Below, in pieces: positions 1 through 6,276 of a DNA stretch of 8,516 nt. The stretch is taken from positions 1-8,516 of the forward strand of contig CAUDAE010000085.1 of the NCBI GenBank assembly GCA_958447445.1. The letters are read 5' to 3'. Made by a program: the position numbers and the translations under genes. The notes below the pieces were generated by a model. That model made no database searches. It was not told the DNA's origin and was given only the letters and a program-made list of their open reading frames with translations. Position 1 is the stretch's first letter, and each line of letters starts with the position of its first letter. This stretch comes from an uncultured Collinsella sp. (GTDB lineage Bacteria; Actinomycetota; Coriobacteriia; Coriobacteriales; Coriobacteriaceae).

Positions 1-52
1 ATGTTTTTATGTCCTGCTCATATCGTCTCTGCCGGCAGTTGGGGACAGTCCT

Positions 53-107
53 AGTCGTTGGGGGGCGTTCTTGAATGACCAGTCATTTAAGTGCGTCCCC
101 AATGACT
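53..107. repeat. Long imperfect palindrome (REP-like intergenic element)
   Basis: Bases 53-79 pair with 82-107 in an almost continuous stem: AGTC/GACT at the outer ends, a TTGGGG/CCCCAA-type core and AATGAC/GTCATT at the centre. It has one bulged G at 64, a few G-T wobbles and one T-T mismatch. A degenerate extra copy of the TTGGGGAC core lies at 39-46. There is no T-run, so a terminator is unlikely. It resembles dispersed palindromes I remember from Collinsella intergenic regions, but copy number cannot be tested here. The first 224 bases hold no credible gene; this palindrome and the promoter region at about 157-184 are what can be seen. Confidence 0.6.
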
Positions 108-156
108 ACCCAATGAGTATGTGGGGAGCAGATTTTTCCGCTCGCCGATTTGTGTC

Positions 157-183
157 TTGAAAAATGTATATAACGACTATAAC
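157..183 (+). promoter_or_regulatory. Candidate promoter of the DMT transporter gene
   Basis: TTGAAA at 157-162 is a fair -35 box and TATAAC at 178-183 a fair -10 box, but the 15-base spacer is short. The AT-rich stretch 164-183 stands out against the GC-rich surroundings. The start codon follows about 40 bases later. The -10 box lies inside the shared operator-like element. Confidence 0.4.
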
Positions 184-184
184 G
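166..184 (+). promoter_or_regulatory. Operator-like element, copy 1
   Basis: TATAACG occurs twice, at 169-175 and 178-184, spaced by 9 bases. The 16-mer TATAACGACTATAACG (169-184) matches 1459-1474, upstream of the PTS operon, at 14 of 16 positions. The 10-mer GTATATAACG (166-175) recurs exactly on the opposite strand at 7592-7601, upstream of the GntR gene. I infer a binding site for the GntR/UTRA regulator encoded at 7633-8352. A short palindrome CGTAGTACG follows at 183-191. Confidence 0.5.
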
Positions 185-224
185 TAGTACGAAACATATT
201 GGAAACGATACCGAGGAGGCTGCG

Positions 225-1307
225 TTGAAGAAAAGCAATCTGGGCTATGTGCTGGTGCTGATCGCCGCGCTTATGTGGGGCACCATCGGAATCTTTGTTA
301 ACGGAATATCGGCCCTGGGTGTTTCGTCTCAGAGTATGGCGGCCTTTCGCCTGTTGTCGGGTGCCGTCTTAATGGCTCCGGTCTTGGCATTTATGGGTTG
401 CCAGGGAGGTGCTCGTGAGGGAAAAGCCTCGGGTCCCCTGGCTCTGTTCAAGGCAAGTCCTAAAGAGCTTGTTCCCTGCGCGCTTGTCGGTATCGTCGGT
501 TTAGCCGTCGCCAACACCTGCTATTACGAGTGCATGGGCGAGGTGGGCATGTCCACGGCCTCGGTGCTGCTCTACACCTCGCCGGTGTTTGGCGTCGCGC
601 TTGGCCGCGTGCTTTATCGCGAGGACGTGACCCCCAACAAGCTCGTCGCCATCGTCTTTAACATTGTGGGTTGCGTGCTCGCGGTGACGAGCGGCGACCT
701 GTCTGGTTTCCATTTCTCGGCTTGGGGCGTCGCGTCGGGTGTGATCGCCGGACTTTGCGGCGCGTTGCTGGCTGTGTTTAGCCGCATGGCCACCAAGACA
801 CTGCATCCGCTGGCGGTGACGTTTTGGGGCTTTGTTTTTGGCGGATGCTTTATGGCGGTGCTTTCGGCTCCGTGGTCCGATGTAGCCGCGGCAATGTCCC
901 CGCAACTCATTCTGCTGTTCGTAGGCTTTGGCTTTATTCCGACGGCTCTTGCGTACATCTTCTATATGCAGGGCCTTTCGATGGATCTTGAGACATCGAA
1001 GGTGCCGGTCGTGGCTTCGTTCGAAACCGTGGCGACCGTTCTGGTCGGTATTGGCATCTACGCCGAGCCCGCCGGCGCGATCAAGGTCCTGGGCATCGTG
1101 CTGGTGCTCGCGTCCATCCTGATTATGAACACCAATTTTTCCAAGCTGCGCAACAGTGCCTTTGTCGGCCATATCGTTGAGAGCATGACCTTTAAGCCCA
1201 ACGCGTGGTGGACGGAGAAATCGCAGGACATGGATCTGTTCCGCGAGCGCACGGGCATCGCGCTGGAGCCCACCGTACAGGAAAGCCCCTGGTACTTCGT
1301 GCGATAG
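225..1307 (+). CDS. EamA/DMT-superfamily membrane transporter
   Basis: A 360-residue inner-membrane protein with about ten hydrophobic segments arranged as two EamA repeats. The first (about residues 5-155) opens with the typical AALMWGTIGIF stretch; the second covers about residues 165-300. Such proteins move small metabolites, often exporting amino acids, but the substrate cannot be read from sequence. The TTG start at 225 is chosen because GAGGAGG (213-219) lies 5 bases upstream and the hydrophobic N-terminus begins there. Two features are unusual for the family's roughly 300 residues: a hydrophilic insert near residues 58-83, and a polar C-terminal tail of about 59 residues (302-360), rich in Trp and charged residues, after the last membrane segment. 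The promoter carries an element shared with the PTS operon and the GntR gene, so it may be co-regulated with them. Phe is mostly TTT, unlike the PTS operon, which suggests lower expression. Confidence 0.9.
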   Translation: MKKSNLGYVLVLIAALMWGTIGIFVNGISALGVSSQSMAAFRLLSGAVLMAPVLAFMGCQGGAREGKASGPLALFKASPKELVPCALVGIVGLAVANTCYYECMGEVGMSTASVLLYTSPVFGVALGRVLYREDVTPNKLVAIVFNIVGCVLAVTSGDLSGFHFSAWGVASGVIAGLCGALLAVFSRMATKTLHPLAVTFWGFVFGGCFMAVLSAPWSDVAAAMSPQLILLFVGFGFIPTALAYIFYMQGLSMDLETSKVPVVASFETVATVLVGIGIYAEPAGAIKVLGIVLVLASILIMNTNFSKLRNSAFVGHIVESMTFKPNAWWTEKSQDMDLFRERTGIALEPTVQESPWYFVR

Positions 1308-1444
1308 GGGATTGCGCGCGGTGTCCGACCTGGGGTTATCCAGTCAGCGCCGGCCAACCCAGCCCCAACGTTTCAAGTACGTTAAACCCGTCAACGGTCG
1401 ATTTTCACCCGCGAGCGGTCTTTATACTAATTAGCAATATCCGC

Positions 1445-1474
1445 AACGTATAAGACGTTATAATGACCATAACG
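1445..1474 (+). promoter_or_regulatory. PTS operon promoter with overlapping operator-like dyads
   Basis: A perfect -10 hexamer TATAAT lies at 1459-1464, with no convincing -35 box at the usual distance, which fits a regulated promoter. Three overlapping dyads are visible: CGTTAT-N7-ATAACG (1456-1461 and 1469-1474), TATAA-N4-TTATA (1449-1453 and 1458-1462) and CGT-N5-ACG (1447-1457). TATAATGACCATAACG (1459-1474) matches the element upstream of the DMT gene at 14 of 16 positions. A repressor bound here would cover the -10 region. The 183-base gap 1308-1490 otherwise holds no gene and no clear terminator for the DMT gene. Confidence 0.55.
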
Positions 1475-1490
1475 AAAAGGAGGAGGCAAG

Positions 1491-2414
1491 ATGAATCAGA
1501 TCATTCTCGCATCTCATGGCGGCCTGGCCGCAGGCGCCAAAGACACGCTCGAGATGGTTCTCGGCGACGTGTCGAACGTCCACGTCGTGTCGCTTGCTCG
1601 TGACGACAAGGAGCCCATCACCGACAAGGTGGACGCCATGATCGCCACGTTTAACGCGGACGACACCGTCTATGTGCTGACCGATATGCTCGGCAGCTCG
1701 GTCAACAACAACATGGTCGAGCTTTCCAAGAACGGCACGAAGTTCACGGTTGTCAGCGGTTTCAACATCCCGCTGGCGCTTACGCTCGCTATGAGCCCCG
1801 TCCCCGTCAAGGGCGCCGAGCTCGCGGCCCTCATCAATGAGGCCCGCACCGGTCTGACCAACCCCAACGCACCGGTCGAGGCCGCCGCGGCTCCCGCCAA
1901 GAAGGCCAAGGCGTCCCGTCACAGCTCCGGTCCCGCCAAGATCGTCCTCGCACGTCTTGATTACCGTCTGCTGCACGGCCAGGTCGTCTTTACCTGGACC
2001 ACCAAGGTTCAGGCCGAGCGCATCATCGTCGTCGACAACGCTGCCGCCAACGATGACATCAAGAAGGGTGCTCTTAAGCTGGCCAAGCCCCAGGGCGTTC
2101 GCCTGAACGTCTTCACCGTCGAGCGTGCCCTCGCCAAGATGGACAAGCTCAACACCCTCGGCGAGCGCGTCATGTTCGTCTTTGGCAATACTGCCGAGAT
2201 GCTGCAGTTCTGCCAGGGCTACAAGCTCGACGCCATCAACCTGGGCGCCACCGCCAACCACGACGGTGCCGATCAGGTCGGCGGCAAGGACAGCTCCGTC
2301 TTCCTCGACGCCAACCAGAAGGCCGACGTCAACCAGCTGCTCGACATGGGCATCAAGCTCTATGTTCAGCAGACCCCTACGTATCAGAGCGTCGACATCG
2401 ACGCCAAGCTGTAA
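1491..2414 (+). CDS. PTS mannose/fructose/sorbose-family fused EIIAB
   Basis: A 307-residue cytoplasmic protein that relays phosphate from HPr to the incoming sugar. The EIIA domain (about residues 1-123) has its phosphorylatable His9 in the N-terminal ASHGG motif. A linker rich in Ala, Lys and Pro (about 125-149) leads to the EIIB domain (about 150-307), whose active His162 sits in DYRLLHGQV, the usual family motif. Both catalytic histidines are present, so the enzyme should be functional. AAAAGGAGGAGG (1475-1486) precedes the ATG at 1491. It is first in an operon with EIIC (36-base gap) and EIID. Phe is mostly TTC and Lys nearly all AAG, consistent with strong expression. The related glucoselysine system (Gfr) of Salmonella has separate EIIA and EIIB proteins; here they are fused. 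The transported sugar cannot be fixed from this gene alone. Confidence 0.93.
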   Translation: MNQIILASHGGLAAGAKDTLEMVLGDVSNVHVVSLARDDKEPITDKVDAMIATFNADDTVYVLTDMLGSSVNNNMVELSKNGTKFTVVSGFNIPLALTLAMSPVPVKGAELAALINEARTGLTNPNAPVEAAAAPAKKAKASRHSSGPAKIVLARLDYRLLHGQVVFTWTTKVQAERIIVVDNAAANDDIKKGALKLAKPQGVRLNVFTVERALAKMDKLNTLGERVMFVFGNTAEMLQFCQGYKLDAINLGATANHDGADQVGGKDSSVFLDANQKADVNQLLDMGIKLYVQQTPTYQSVDIDAKL

Positions 2415-2450
2415 TCAACCAGGCTTTTGCCTGACTGAAAGGAGAAGGGT

Positions 2451-3245
2451 ATGAATACGTTCATCAGTGCGGTGCTCGTCGGCCTCGTCGGCGTGTTCTG
2501 CATGTGGGACTCCCGCCTGCTCGGTCGTCTTAACTTCGAGCAGCCCCTCGTTGGCGCTACGCTCGTCGGTCTGCTGCTGGGCGATGTGCCCACCGGCCTT
2601 GCCGTCGGTGCCGCCGTCGAGCTCGTGTCCATGGGCCTGGTGCAGGTCGGTGCCGCCGTTCCGCCCGATATGGTCCTGGGCGGCATCGTGGCCGCTGCCT
2701 TTGCGTGCCTGACCGATGCTTCCGCCGAGACCGCCATGACGATCGCCATCCCGGTCGCCGTCCTGGGTCAGCTCCTCGGCATCGTGTTCCGTTCCATCAT
2801 CGCCGCCCTCACCCATGTGGCAGATAGCGCGATCGATAACGGAAAGTTCAAGACCGCCTACCGCATGCACATCTGCGTCGGCTCCGGTCTGTACGCCGTC
2901 ATGTACTTCCTGCCGATCTTCCTCGCCGTCTTTGTTGGCACCGACCTGGTTCAGGCCATCGTCAACATGGTTCCCGAGTGGCTGTCCACCGGTCTTAACG
3001 TTTCGACCAAGATCATGACCGCCTACGGCTTGGCCCTGCTGCTCACCATGATGATCAAGAAGGGTATGACTCCGTTCCTGTTCATCGGTTTCCTGCTCGC
3101 CGCTTACCTCAACCTGTCCGTCATCGCGGTCGCTCTGATCGGTGTGTGCCTGGCTGTCGTCTTCATGGGCTTCAAGTTCAACGGTTCCCATGCAGCTGCC
3201 GGTGTCGATTCCGACTACGATCCGCTCGAAGACGACGAAGACTAA
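2451..3245 (+). CDS. PTS mannose-family EIIC membrane component
   Basis: A 264-residue polytopic membrane protein that, with EIID, forms the sugar channel of a mannose/sorbose-family PTS. The N-terminal third carries the family hallmark: a hydrophobic start, then DSRLLGRLNFEQPLVGATLVG (split as DSRLLGRLNFE at 20-30 and QPLVGATLVG at 31-40), then LLLGDVPTGLAVGAAVEL (41-58) and PPDMVLGGI (71-79). Further membrane segments follow to about residue 240. The protein ends in a very acidic tail (DSDYDPLEDDED, 253-264). The length is normal for the family. GAAAGGAG lies just upstream of the ATG. Its stop codon overlaps the ribosome site of the EIID gene (AAGGAGG from 3244), so the two are probably translationally coupled. 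Confidence 0.93.
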   Translation: MNTFISAVLVGLVGVFCMWDSRLLGRLNFEQPLVGATLVGLLLGDVPTGLAVGAAVELVSMGLVQVGAAVPPDMVLGGIVAAAFACLTDASAETAMTIAIPVAVLGQLLGIVFRSIIAALTHVADSAIDNGKFKTAYRMHICVGSGLYAVMYFLPIFLAVFVGTDLVQAIVNMVPEWLSTGLNVSTKIMTAYGLALLLTMMIKKGMTPFLFIGFLLAAYLNLSVIAVALIGVCLAVVFMGFKFNGSHAAAGVDSDYDPLEDDED

Positions 3246-3258
3246 GGAGGAACACACT

Positions 3259-4092
3259 ATGGCAACCGCAACCAAGGACGTGTCCCTGAACAAGAAGGTC
3301 AGCCAGTTCTTCTGGCGCTCCTGGGCCATCCAGGCCTCTTGGAACTACGAGCGTCAGATGAACATGGGCTTCCTCTACGGCATGGTTCCCACGCTCGATC
3401 GCCTCTATCCGGACGAGTCCGACCCCAAGCAGCTCGCTGCTAAGAAAGAGGCTTACCACCGTCACATGGCGTTCTACAACTGCACCCCGCAGACGAGCGC
3501 TTTCATCCTGGGCCTCTCCGCCTCCATGGAGGAGGAGTACGCCAAGGACCCCGAGAACTTCGATCCCGATTCGATCAACGCGGTCAAGACCTCCCTCATG
3601 GGTCCGCTTTCCGGCATCGGTGACTCCTTCTTCCAGGGCACCATCCGCGTTATCGCCTTTGGTCTGGGCGTTCAGCTGGCTCAGCAGGGCTCCATCATGG
3701 GCCCGATCCTGGCCATGCTCATCTCCATCGTCCCCTCTGTGCTGATCACTTGGTTCGCAGCCAAGATGGGCTATCAGGGCGGCCACGAGTACCTGAGCAA
3801 GCTTCAGGGCGGCGACCTCATGGAGAAGCTCATGTATGTCTGCGGCATCGTGGGTCTTATGTCCGTGGGCGGCATGATCGCCACGCTGATCGGCGCCACC
3901 ACCCCGCTGCAGTTCGCTGACGGCACCGTCGTGATCCAAGACATCCTGGATGGCATGATGCCCCAGATGATCTCCCTCGGCCTCACCGGCCTTATGTACT
4001 GGCTCATCAAGAAGAACGTCAACACCGGTTGGCTTCTCGTGATCGCCATCGTGGGCGGCATCGCCCTCTCCGCGGCCGGCATCCTGGCCTAG
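3259..4092 (+). CDS. PTS mannose-family EIID membrane component
   Basis: A 277-residue membrane protein, the EIID partner of the preceding EIIC. The N-terminal RSWAIQASWNYERQMNMGF (20-38) followed by YGMVP is a typical EIID signature, as is GPLSGIGDSFFQGTIR (115-130). Several hydrophobic segments follow, from about 125 to the C-terminus. The reading frame is open further upstream to an ATG at 3142, but that region overlaps EIIC. The ATG at 3259 is preferred because AAGGAGG sits 8 bases before it and the protein then has normal EIID length. It ends 198 bases before the SIS gene, a long gap inside what is probably one transcription unit. Codon choice is strongly biased, as in the rest of the operon. 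Confidence 0.93.
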   Translation: MATATKDVSLNKKVSQFFWRSWAIQASWNYERQMNMGFLYGMVPTLDRLYPDESDPKQLAAKKEAYHRHMAFYNCTPQTSAFILGLSASMEEEYAKDPENFDPDSINAVKTSLMGPLSGIGDSFFQGTIRVIAFGLGVQLAQQGSIMGPILAMLISIVPSVLITWFAAKMGYQGGHEYLSKLQGGDLMEKLMYVCGIVGLMSVGGMIATLIGATTPLQFADGTVVIQDILDGMMPQMISLGLTGLMYWLIKKNVNTGWLLVIAIVGGIALSAAGILA

Positions 4093-4122
4093 TCGCGACC
4101 AAGCGTCTAATCGCTTTCCCCG

Positions 4123-4161
4123 GGGAGCCTGCCTGACATCCCATACCCCAGGCAGGCTTCC
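4123..4161 (+). terminator. GC-rich hairpin after EIID (weak terminator or mRNA stabiliser)
   Basis: AGCCTGCCTG (4126-4135) pairs perfectly with CAGGCAGGCT (4149-4158); three more pairs, one a wobble, extend the stem to 4123 and 4161. The loop is 13 bases. No T-run follows, so it is a poor intrinsic terminator. It is more likely to protect the 3' end of the PTS message or give partial termination before the SIS gene. Confidence 0.4.
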
Positions 4162-4169
4162 ATCCCTAA

Positions 4170-4200
4170 ATGTGTCAAAGGGACAGTTCCTTTGACACAT
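4170..4200. repeat. Perfect 12-bp palindrome, REP-like
   Basis: ATGTGTCAAAGG (4170-4181) and CCTTTGACACAT (4189-4200) form a perfect 12-base-pair stem around a 7-base loop, GACAGTT. The TGTCAAAGGGAC core resembles REP elements that I remember as linked to RAYT (TnpA_REP) transposases in many bacteria; no such transposase is in this window. It lies between the EIID and SIS genes, where such elements can set differential mRNA stability. Confidence 0.65.
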
Positions 4201-4290
4201 CCTCAACGGGCCGGCGACTCGGTCCAAACCACGGTAACCCTGCGAGCGCTCGGCAATGTGGCGCCGCAAAAATCGAAAGGAATGTGTCAG

Positions 4291-5274
4291 ATGTACGAGA
4301 TCGACCTTAACCTCCCTAAGCAGATCGTCGCTGACGTCCTGTCCAACCACGAGATCCACAGCGTCGCCTTCGTCGGCTGCGGTGCCTCCATGTCCGACCT
4401 TTACCCCGCCAAGTACTTCCTGGCCAACAACACGGACAAGCTGAACGTTCAGATCTTCACCGCTAACGAGTTCAACTACGATACGCCTTCCTGGGTCAAC
4501 GAGCACACCTTCGTGATCACTTGCTCCCTCGGTGGCTCCACGCCCGAGACCGTCGAGGCCAACAAGACCGCCAAGAAGCACAACTGCCCGGTCGTCTCCC
4601 TTACCAACAAGGCTGGCTCCGCTCTGACCGTCGACGCTGACTACGTCATCGTTCACGGCTTCCACGCCAACTTCGCTGCCAAGTGCGAGAAGCCTGGCTA
4701 TGCCATCGCTCTTGCTGTCGAGATCCTTCAGCAGACCGAGGGTTATGACCACTACGAGGACATGATCACCGGCCTCACCAACGTCTTCGAGCTCTGCGAG
4801 AACGCCGCTCAGTCCTGCAAGAAACTCGCCAAGAAGTTCGCCGAGGACTTCAAGGACGACAAGATGATCTACTTCATGGCTTCCGGTGCCTCCGAGAAGA
4901 TGGCTTATTCTCACGCTGCCTTCCTGTTCACCGAGATGCAGTGGATCGACGCCGCCGCCTACAACACCGGCGAGTACTTCCACGGCCCGTTCGAGGTTTC
5001 CACCGAGGGTAAGCCCTACGTCTTCTTCATGTCCGATGGCGCTACCCGTCCGATGGACGCCCGCGCCCTCACCTTCCTTGAGCGCATGGGCGCCAAGGTC
5101 GCTCTGATCGACTCCAAGGACTACGGCCTGGCTGACGCCGTGCCCGCGAGCGTCGTCACCTACTTCAACCCGCTGCTGCACCTCGCCGTTATGCGCGAGT
5201 ACGGCAACCAGATCGCCGAGGCCCGTCAGCACCCGCTGACCATGCGTCGCTACATGTGGAAGCTTTCCTACTAA
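4291..5274 (+). CDS. SIS-domain sugar-phosphate deglycase/isomerase, FrlB-like
   Basis: A 327-residue cytoplasmic protein with two SIS (sugar isomerase) domains, at about residues 22-120 and 190-300. The first has the phosphosugar-binding loop CSLGGSTPETVEA (78-90). The second has GEYFHGPFEV (227-236), with Glu228 and His231 in the place of the GE-x-x-HGP motif of FrlB and GlmS. The C-terminal RRYMWKLSY resembles the RRYYGGLVEY ending of E. coli FrlB as I recall it. FrlB splits fructoselysine-6-phosphate into glucose-6-phosphate and lysine; the neighbouring PTS would supply a phosphorylated substrate. Other SIS activities, such as an AgaS-like amino-sugar deaminase or a glucoselysine-6-phosphate deglycase, remain possible. 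The ATG at 4291 is chosen because GAAAGGA lies about 9 bases upstream; the in-frame ATG at 4282 touches that site. Every Phe codon checked is TTC, pointing to high expression. Confidence 0.85.
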   Translation: MYEIDLNLPKQIVADVLSNHEIHSVAFVGCGASMSDLYPAKYFLANNTDKLNVQIFTANEFNYDTPSWVNEHTFVITCSLGGSTPETVEANKTAKKHNCPVVSLTNKAGSALTVDADYVIVHGFHANFAAKCEKPGYAIALAVEILQQTEGYDHYEDMITGLTNVFELCENAAQSCKKLAKKFAEDFKDDKMIYFMASGASEKMAYSHAAFLFTEMQWIDAAAYNTGEYFHGPFEVSTEGKPYVFFMSDGATRPMDARALTFLERMGAKVALIDSKDYGLADAVPASVVTYFNPLLHLAVMREYGNQIAEARQHPLTMRRYMWKLSY

Positions 5275-5307
5275 TCACAAGTAAGTAGGCCTTACGGGTT
5301 GATTGAG

Positions 5308-5339
5308 AGGGGATGGGGTTTGCGCCCCGTCCCCTTTTT
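5308..5339 (+). terminator. Intrinsic terminator of the PTS-SIS operon
   Basis: AGGGGATGGGG (5308-5318) pairs with CCCCGTCCCCT (5325-5335) through an 11-base-pair stem with one G-T wobble and a 6-base loop, followed directly by TTTTT (5335-5339). It is the best terminator in the window. It separates the SIS gene from the HAD gene. Confidence 0.85.
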
Positions 5340-5372
5340 GCTTTGGGGGCGTGTCTGTCGCGTCATAAAACC

Positions 5373-5415
5373 CCAGATAAAACCTACCAAAATAAACCTG
5401 TCCCTTTTTGGCAGG
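5373..5415. repeat. 43-base palindromic repeat, copy 1
   Basis: This stretch matches 7506-7548 at 39 of 43 positions. CCTACCAAAA (5383-5392) pairs with TTTTGGCAGG (5406-5415) with one mismatch. The right end runs straight into the GGGAGGAG ribosome site of the HAD gene, so the element forms that gene's 5' leader. It is probably a dispersed intergenic repeat. Confidence 0.8.
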
Positions 5416-5430
5416 TGGGAGGAGATGCGT

Positions 5431-6060
5431 ATGATCAAGGCAGTGCTGTTTGATATGGACGGCGTGTTGGTCGATACCGAGTGGTTCTACAACCGTCGTC
5501 GCGTGGCGTTTATGGAAGAGAAGGGGTTCCACTTTGACGAGATCCCCGATCTTTCGGGGTCTAACGAGCCTGCCATTTGGGAGGCACTGGTGCCCGACGA
5601 TGTTGAGCTGCGCGAGCGCCTGCGCGTGGAGTACAAGCAGGTTTATAGCCCGGACCATCCCGTTCCGTATGCCGAGCTGCTCAACGAGCAGACGGAGCCG
5701 GTGATGCGCAAGCTGCACGAGCGTGGCGTGAAGTGTGCCATCGCGAGCTCGTCCTATCGCGAGTTGATCGACGAGCTGGTGGAGATTGCCGGTATCGCCG
5801 ACGTGTTGGACTACACCATCAGCGGTCACGAGTGCAGTGCGTTTAAGCCCGACCCCGAGATCTACCTGCGTGCCATGGAGGCGCTAGGGGTGGAGCCTGC
5901 CGAGTGCCTGGTTATAGAGGATTCGCCTTTGGGCATCGAGGCTGGTAAGCGCTCCGGCGCCCGCGTCCTGGCGCTGCGTCCGCACGAGGGTGTCAACCTC
6001 GATCAATCGCGAGCCGATGCCGTTATCGATAATCTGACCGACATTTTGGCCGCTTTGTAG
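5431..6060 (+). CDS. HAD-superfamily hydrolase, beta-phosphoglucomutase-like
   Basis: A 209-residue soluble protein with all four HAD motifs: I, DMDGVLVDTE with nucleophile Asp8 and acid/base Asp10; II, the Ser in ASSSY near residue 106; III, Lys139 in FKPDPEIY; IV, Glu163-Asp164 in EDSPLG. A helical cap lies between motifs I and II (about residues 16-90), as in subfamily IA phosphatases and beta-phosphoglucomutases. The likely substrate is a small phosphorylated sugar or metabolite, unresolved from sequence. GGGAGGAG (5417-5424) favours the ATG at 5431; the ATG at 5425 is too close. It follows the operon terminator, and I see no strong promoter of its own, so it may depend on readthrough. 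Valine and leucine codons are GTG/CTG-rich, unlike the PTS operon. Confidence 0.9.
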   Translation: MIKAVLFDMDGVLVDTEWFYNRRRVAFMEEKGFHFDEIPDLSGSNEPAIWEALVPDDVELRERLRVEYKQVYSPDHPVPYAELLNEQTEPVMRKLHERGVKCAIASSSYRELIDELVEIAGIADVLDYTISGHECSAFKPDPEIYLRAMEALGVEPAECLVIEDSPLGIEAGKRSGARVLALRPHEGVNLDQSRADAVIDNLTDILAAL

Positions 6061-6063
6061 CGT

Positions 6064-6111
6064 CAATCCGCCGCGAGAAGCACTGATTCACGCGTCTTTT
6101 GCTGCGGATTG
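6064..6111 (+). other. Hairpin downstream of the HAD gene
   Basis: CAATCCGC (6064-6071) and GCGGATTG (6104-6111) form a perfect 8-base-pair stem, with CGCG (6072-6075) and CGCG (6091-6094) able to pair inside. It begins 3 bases after the HAD stop codon. The short T-run (TCTTTT, 6095-6100) lies inside the outer loop, so only the inner stem could act as a weak terminator. Confidence 0.35.
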
Positions 6112-6157
6112 GCTAAATTTGTCATCTATTTGGATCCGTTTGGCTTCGATTCGGACT

Positions 6158-6276
6158 AAGTGAGTAGACTTTTTGGTGCAAGACGAGCACAAAGCGCATC
6201 TGCTCTAGTAAAACCGCAGGTCACAGGGGTGGCGGTTTTTGGTGTGCTCTGCAGGTCGCGTAAAGTCTACTCACTT
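6158..6276. repeat. 119-base element with perfect 15-bp terminal inverted repeats
   Basis: AAGTGAGTAGACTTT (6158-6172) and AAAGTCTACTCACTT (6262-6276) are exact inverted repeats. Nested inside are GAGCACA/TGTGCTC (6185-6191 and 6243-6249) and AAAACCGC/GCGGTTTT (6210-6217 and 6232-6239), so the whole can fold as one long branched hairpin. There is no coding capacity and no obvious target-site duplication. It could be a MITE, a REP-type repeat or a structured RNA. It occupies the middle of the 353-base gap 6061-6413, which otherwise holds only the hairpin at 6064-6111 and the promoter near 6337-6368. Confidence 0.7.

Noticed and set aside
200..213. A cre-like (CcpA-type) site, TGGAAACGATACCG, just before the DMT ribosome site
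   Set aside because: The last consensus base and both W positions fail, the match is unique in the window, and the PTS promoter, where carbon control would be expected, has no such site.
1458..2261. A minus-strand open frame of 267 codons opposite the EIIAB gene
   Set aside because: The plus strand here encodes a clear EIIAB with both catalytic histidines; the antisense translation has no recognisable domain and would run across the operon promoter.
3142..3258. An upstream in-frame ATG that would add 39 residues to EIID
   Set aside because: The extension lies within the EIIC coding sequence, lacks a ribosome site and does not resemble EIID; AAGGAGG precedes the ATG at 3259.
4192..4197. A perfect -35 hexamer TTGACA before the SIS gene
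   Set aside because: It falls inside the right arm of the REP-like palindrome and no -10-like hexamer lies 16-18 bases downstream (sequence there is GC-rich).
3178..5232. A long open frame of about 684 codons on the minus strand opposite EIID and the SIS gene
   Set aside because: It is the antisense shadow of strongly biased GC-rich coding sequence, crosses the hairpins in 4093-4290, has no ribosome site and reads as low-complexity His/Gly/Asp/Val-rich protein.
5299..5430. An upstream extension of the HAD frame
   Set aside because: It would translate the operon terminator and the 43-base repeat; HAD motif I begins right after the ATG at 5431, which has a strong ribosome site.
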